The notes below the pieces were generated by a model, which saw only the letters and a list, made by a program, of their open reading frames with translations, ran no database searches and was not told where the DNA came from. DNA of 5,142 nt from an uncultured Eubacteriales bacterium (GTDB taxonomy: Bacteria > Bacillota > Clostridia > Lachnospirales > Lachnospiraceae). Of the stretch, positions 4,467-5,142 are shown one piece after another. The stretch is from the NCBI GenBank assembly GCA_900545455.1, contig UQZF01000191.1, positions 1 through 5,142 of the forward strand, given 5' to 3'. The translations under genes and the position numbers were made by a program. Numbering within the stretch: the first letter of the stretch is position 1; each line of letters opens with the position of its first letter.

Positions 4467-5142
4467 ATGCTCGACAAAATAGCAGAAATAAACAAGCTGG
4501 TCAACGGCTTTATCTGGGGAGTTCCGGCAATGGTGTGTATCATCGGCGTGGGACTCCTTTTATCTGTCCGCACAAGATTCCTTCAGATACGCAAATTCGG
4601 CGTTGCAATGAAGAATACAATAGGTAAAATATTTGACAAAAAGAAGGCAAAGGACGGTGCAATGAGCCCGTTTCAGGCTGTCTGCACAGCGCTCGCCGGA
4701 ACTGTCGGAACCGGTAACATCGCCGGAGTCGCAGGTGCAATAGCACTCGGAGGTCCGGGCGCAATATTCTGGATGTGGTGCTCCGCATTTCTCGGCATGT
4801 GCACCAAGTTTTCCGAGGTGACGCTGGCAATCCACTTCCGCGAGAAGAACTCCCACGGCGAATACGTCGGTGGTCCTATGTACTATATCAAGAACGGTTT
4901 ATCCAAAAAGTGGTATTTTCTCGCAGTTCTATATGCCACCTTCGGAGTACTCACCGTATTCGGAACAGGAAATGCCACTCAGGTCAACACGATTGTGACA
5001 TCAATCAACTCTGCCCTCATGAATTTTAACCTTGTAAGTTCATCCGGCAATTATACGGCAAATCTCATCTTCGGAATCTTCATCGCGGCACTCGTCGCAA
5101 TGGTTCTTCTCGGAGGTGTCAAACGCATCGGTCAGGTTTCAG
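4467..5142 (+). CDS. Sodium:alanine/glycine symporter, AGCS family, N-terminal part (cut by window edge)
   Basis: The open frame runs from the ATG at 4467 to the right edge without a stop, giving 225 residues, about half of the usual length near 450. It starts LDKIAEINKLVNGFIWG followed by a first membrane segment around residues 16-33. The family core follows: CTALAGTVGTGNIAGVAGAI (73-92), GGPGAIFWMW (95-104), then FLGMCTKFSEV and GGPMYYIKNGL (135-145). I recognise these as the AGCS (DagA/AlsT-like) sodium- or proton-coupled alanine/glycine transporter signature. Further hydrophobic segments lie near 149-168 and 198-216. The protein should sit in the cytoplasmic membrane and import small neutral amino acids; the exact substrate is not readable from this part. 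It is the second gene of an operon with the XRE regulator. Confidence 0.9.
   Translation, partial: MLDKIAEINKLVNGFIWGVPAMVCIIGVGLLLSVRTRFLQIRKFGVAMKNTIGKIFDKKKAKDGAMSPFQAVCTALAGTVGTGNIAGVAGAIALGGPGAIFWMWCSAFLGMCTKFSEVTLAIHFREKNSHGEYVGGPMYYIKNGLSKKWYFLAVLYATFGVLTVFGTGNATQVNTIVTSINSALMNFNLVSSSGNYTANLIFGIFIAALVAMVLLGGVKRIGQVS

Noticed and set aside
4540..4856. Two overlapping minus-strand open frames opposite the symporter gene
   Set aside because: Both lie antisense to the well-supported AGCS coding frame, have no ribosome sites and overlap each other in different frames.

Overview
The window reads as a chromosomal segment from a low-to-mid GC Gram-positive anaerobe, most likely a Clostridia/Lachnospiraceae-type gut bacterium. 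This is inferred from strong AGGAG-type ribosome binding sites, sigma-A-like promoters, a Gram-positive style lipoprotein signal and the set of families present (BMP lipoprotein, DegV, PfoR-like PTS IIC, AGCS symporter). I see no mobile element, CRISPR array, rRNA or tRNA, and nothing that marks the region as transferred.

Layout from left to right. (1) Minus strand, cut by the left edge: the first 86 residues of a BMP-family substrate-binding lipoprotein, with its own leader and probable promoter. (2) Minus strand, 420-1658: a membrane-anchored Ntn-type linear amide C-N hydrolase of the choloylglycine hydrolase superfamily, whose nucleophilic cysteine is at residue 106 behind a long N-terminal anchor/propeptide. 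(3) A 234-bp divergent regulatory region with back-to-back sigma-A promoters and two perfect inverted repeats. (4) Plus strand, 1893-2954: a polytopic PTS EIIC-like membrane protein (PfoR type), ending in a hairpin terminator that contains its own stop codon. (5) Minus strand, 2989-3876, convergent with it: a DegV/FakB-type fatty-acid-binding protein. (6) A 253-bp AT-rich divergent region with promoters for both directions and a weak cre-like element. (7) Plus strand, 4130-4465: a small XRE-family regulator, followed after one base by (8) the first 225 residues of a sodium:alanine/glycine (AGCS) symporter, cut by the right edge.

The genes do not form one pathway. Three local units can be argued: the hydrolase and PTS IIC-like pair sharing a divergent control region; DegV alone; and the XRE regulator with the AGCS symporter in one translationally coupled operon. 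The themes are membrane transport, membrane-lipid supply and amide hydrolysis at the cell surface. I did not find a convincing new system. The most unusual points are the operator-like palindromes in the 1659-1892 region, the uncharacterised leader RNA of the PTS IIC-like gene, and the surface-anchored hydrolase that keeps most but not all choloylglycine hydrolase active-site positions.
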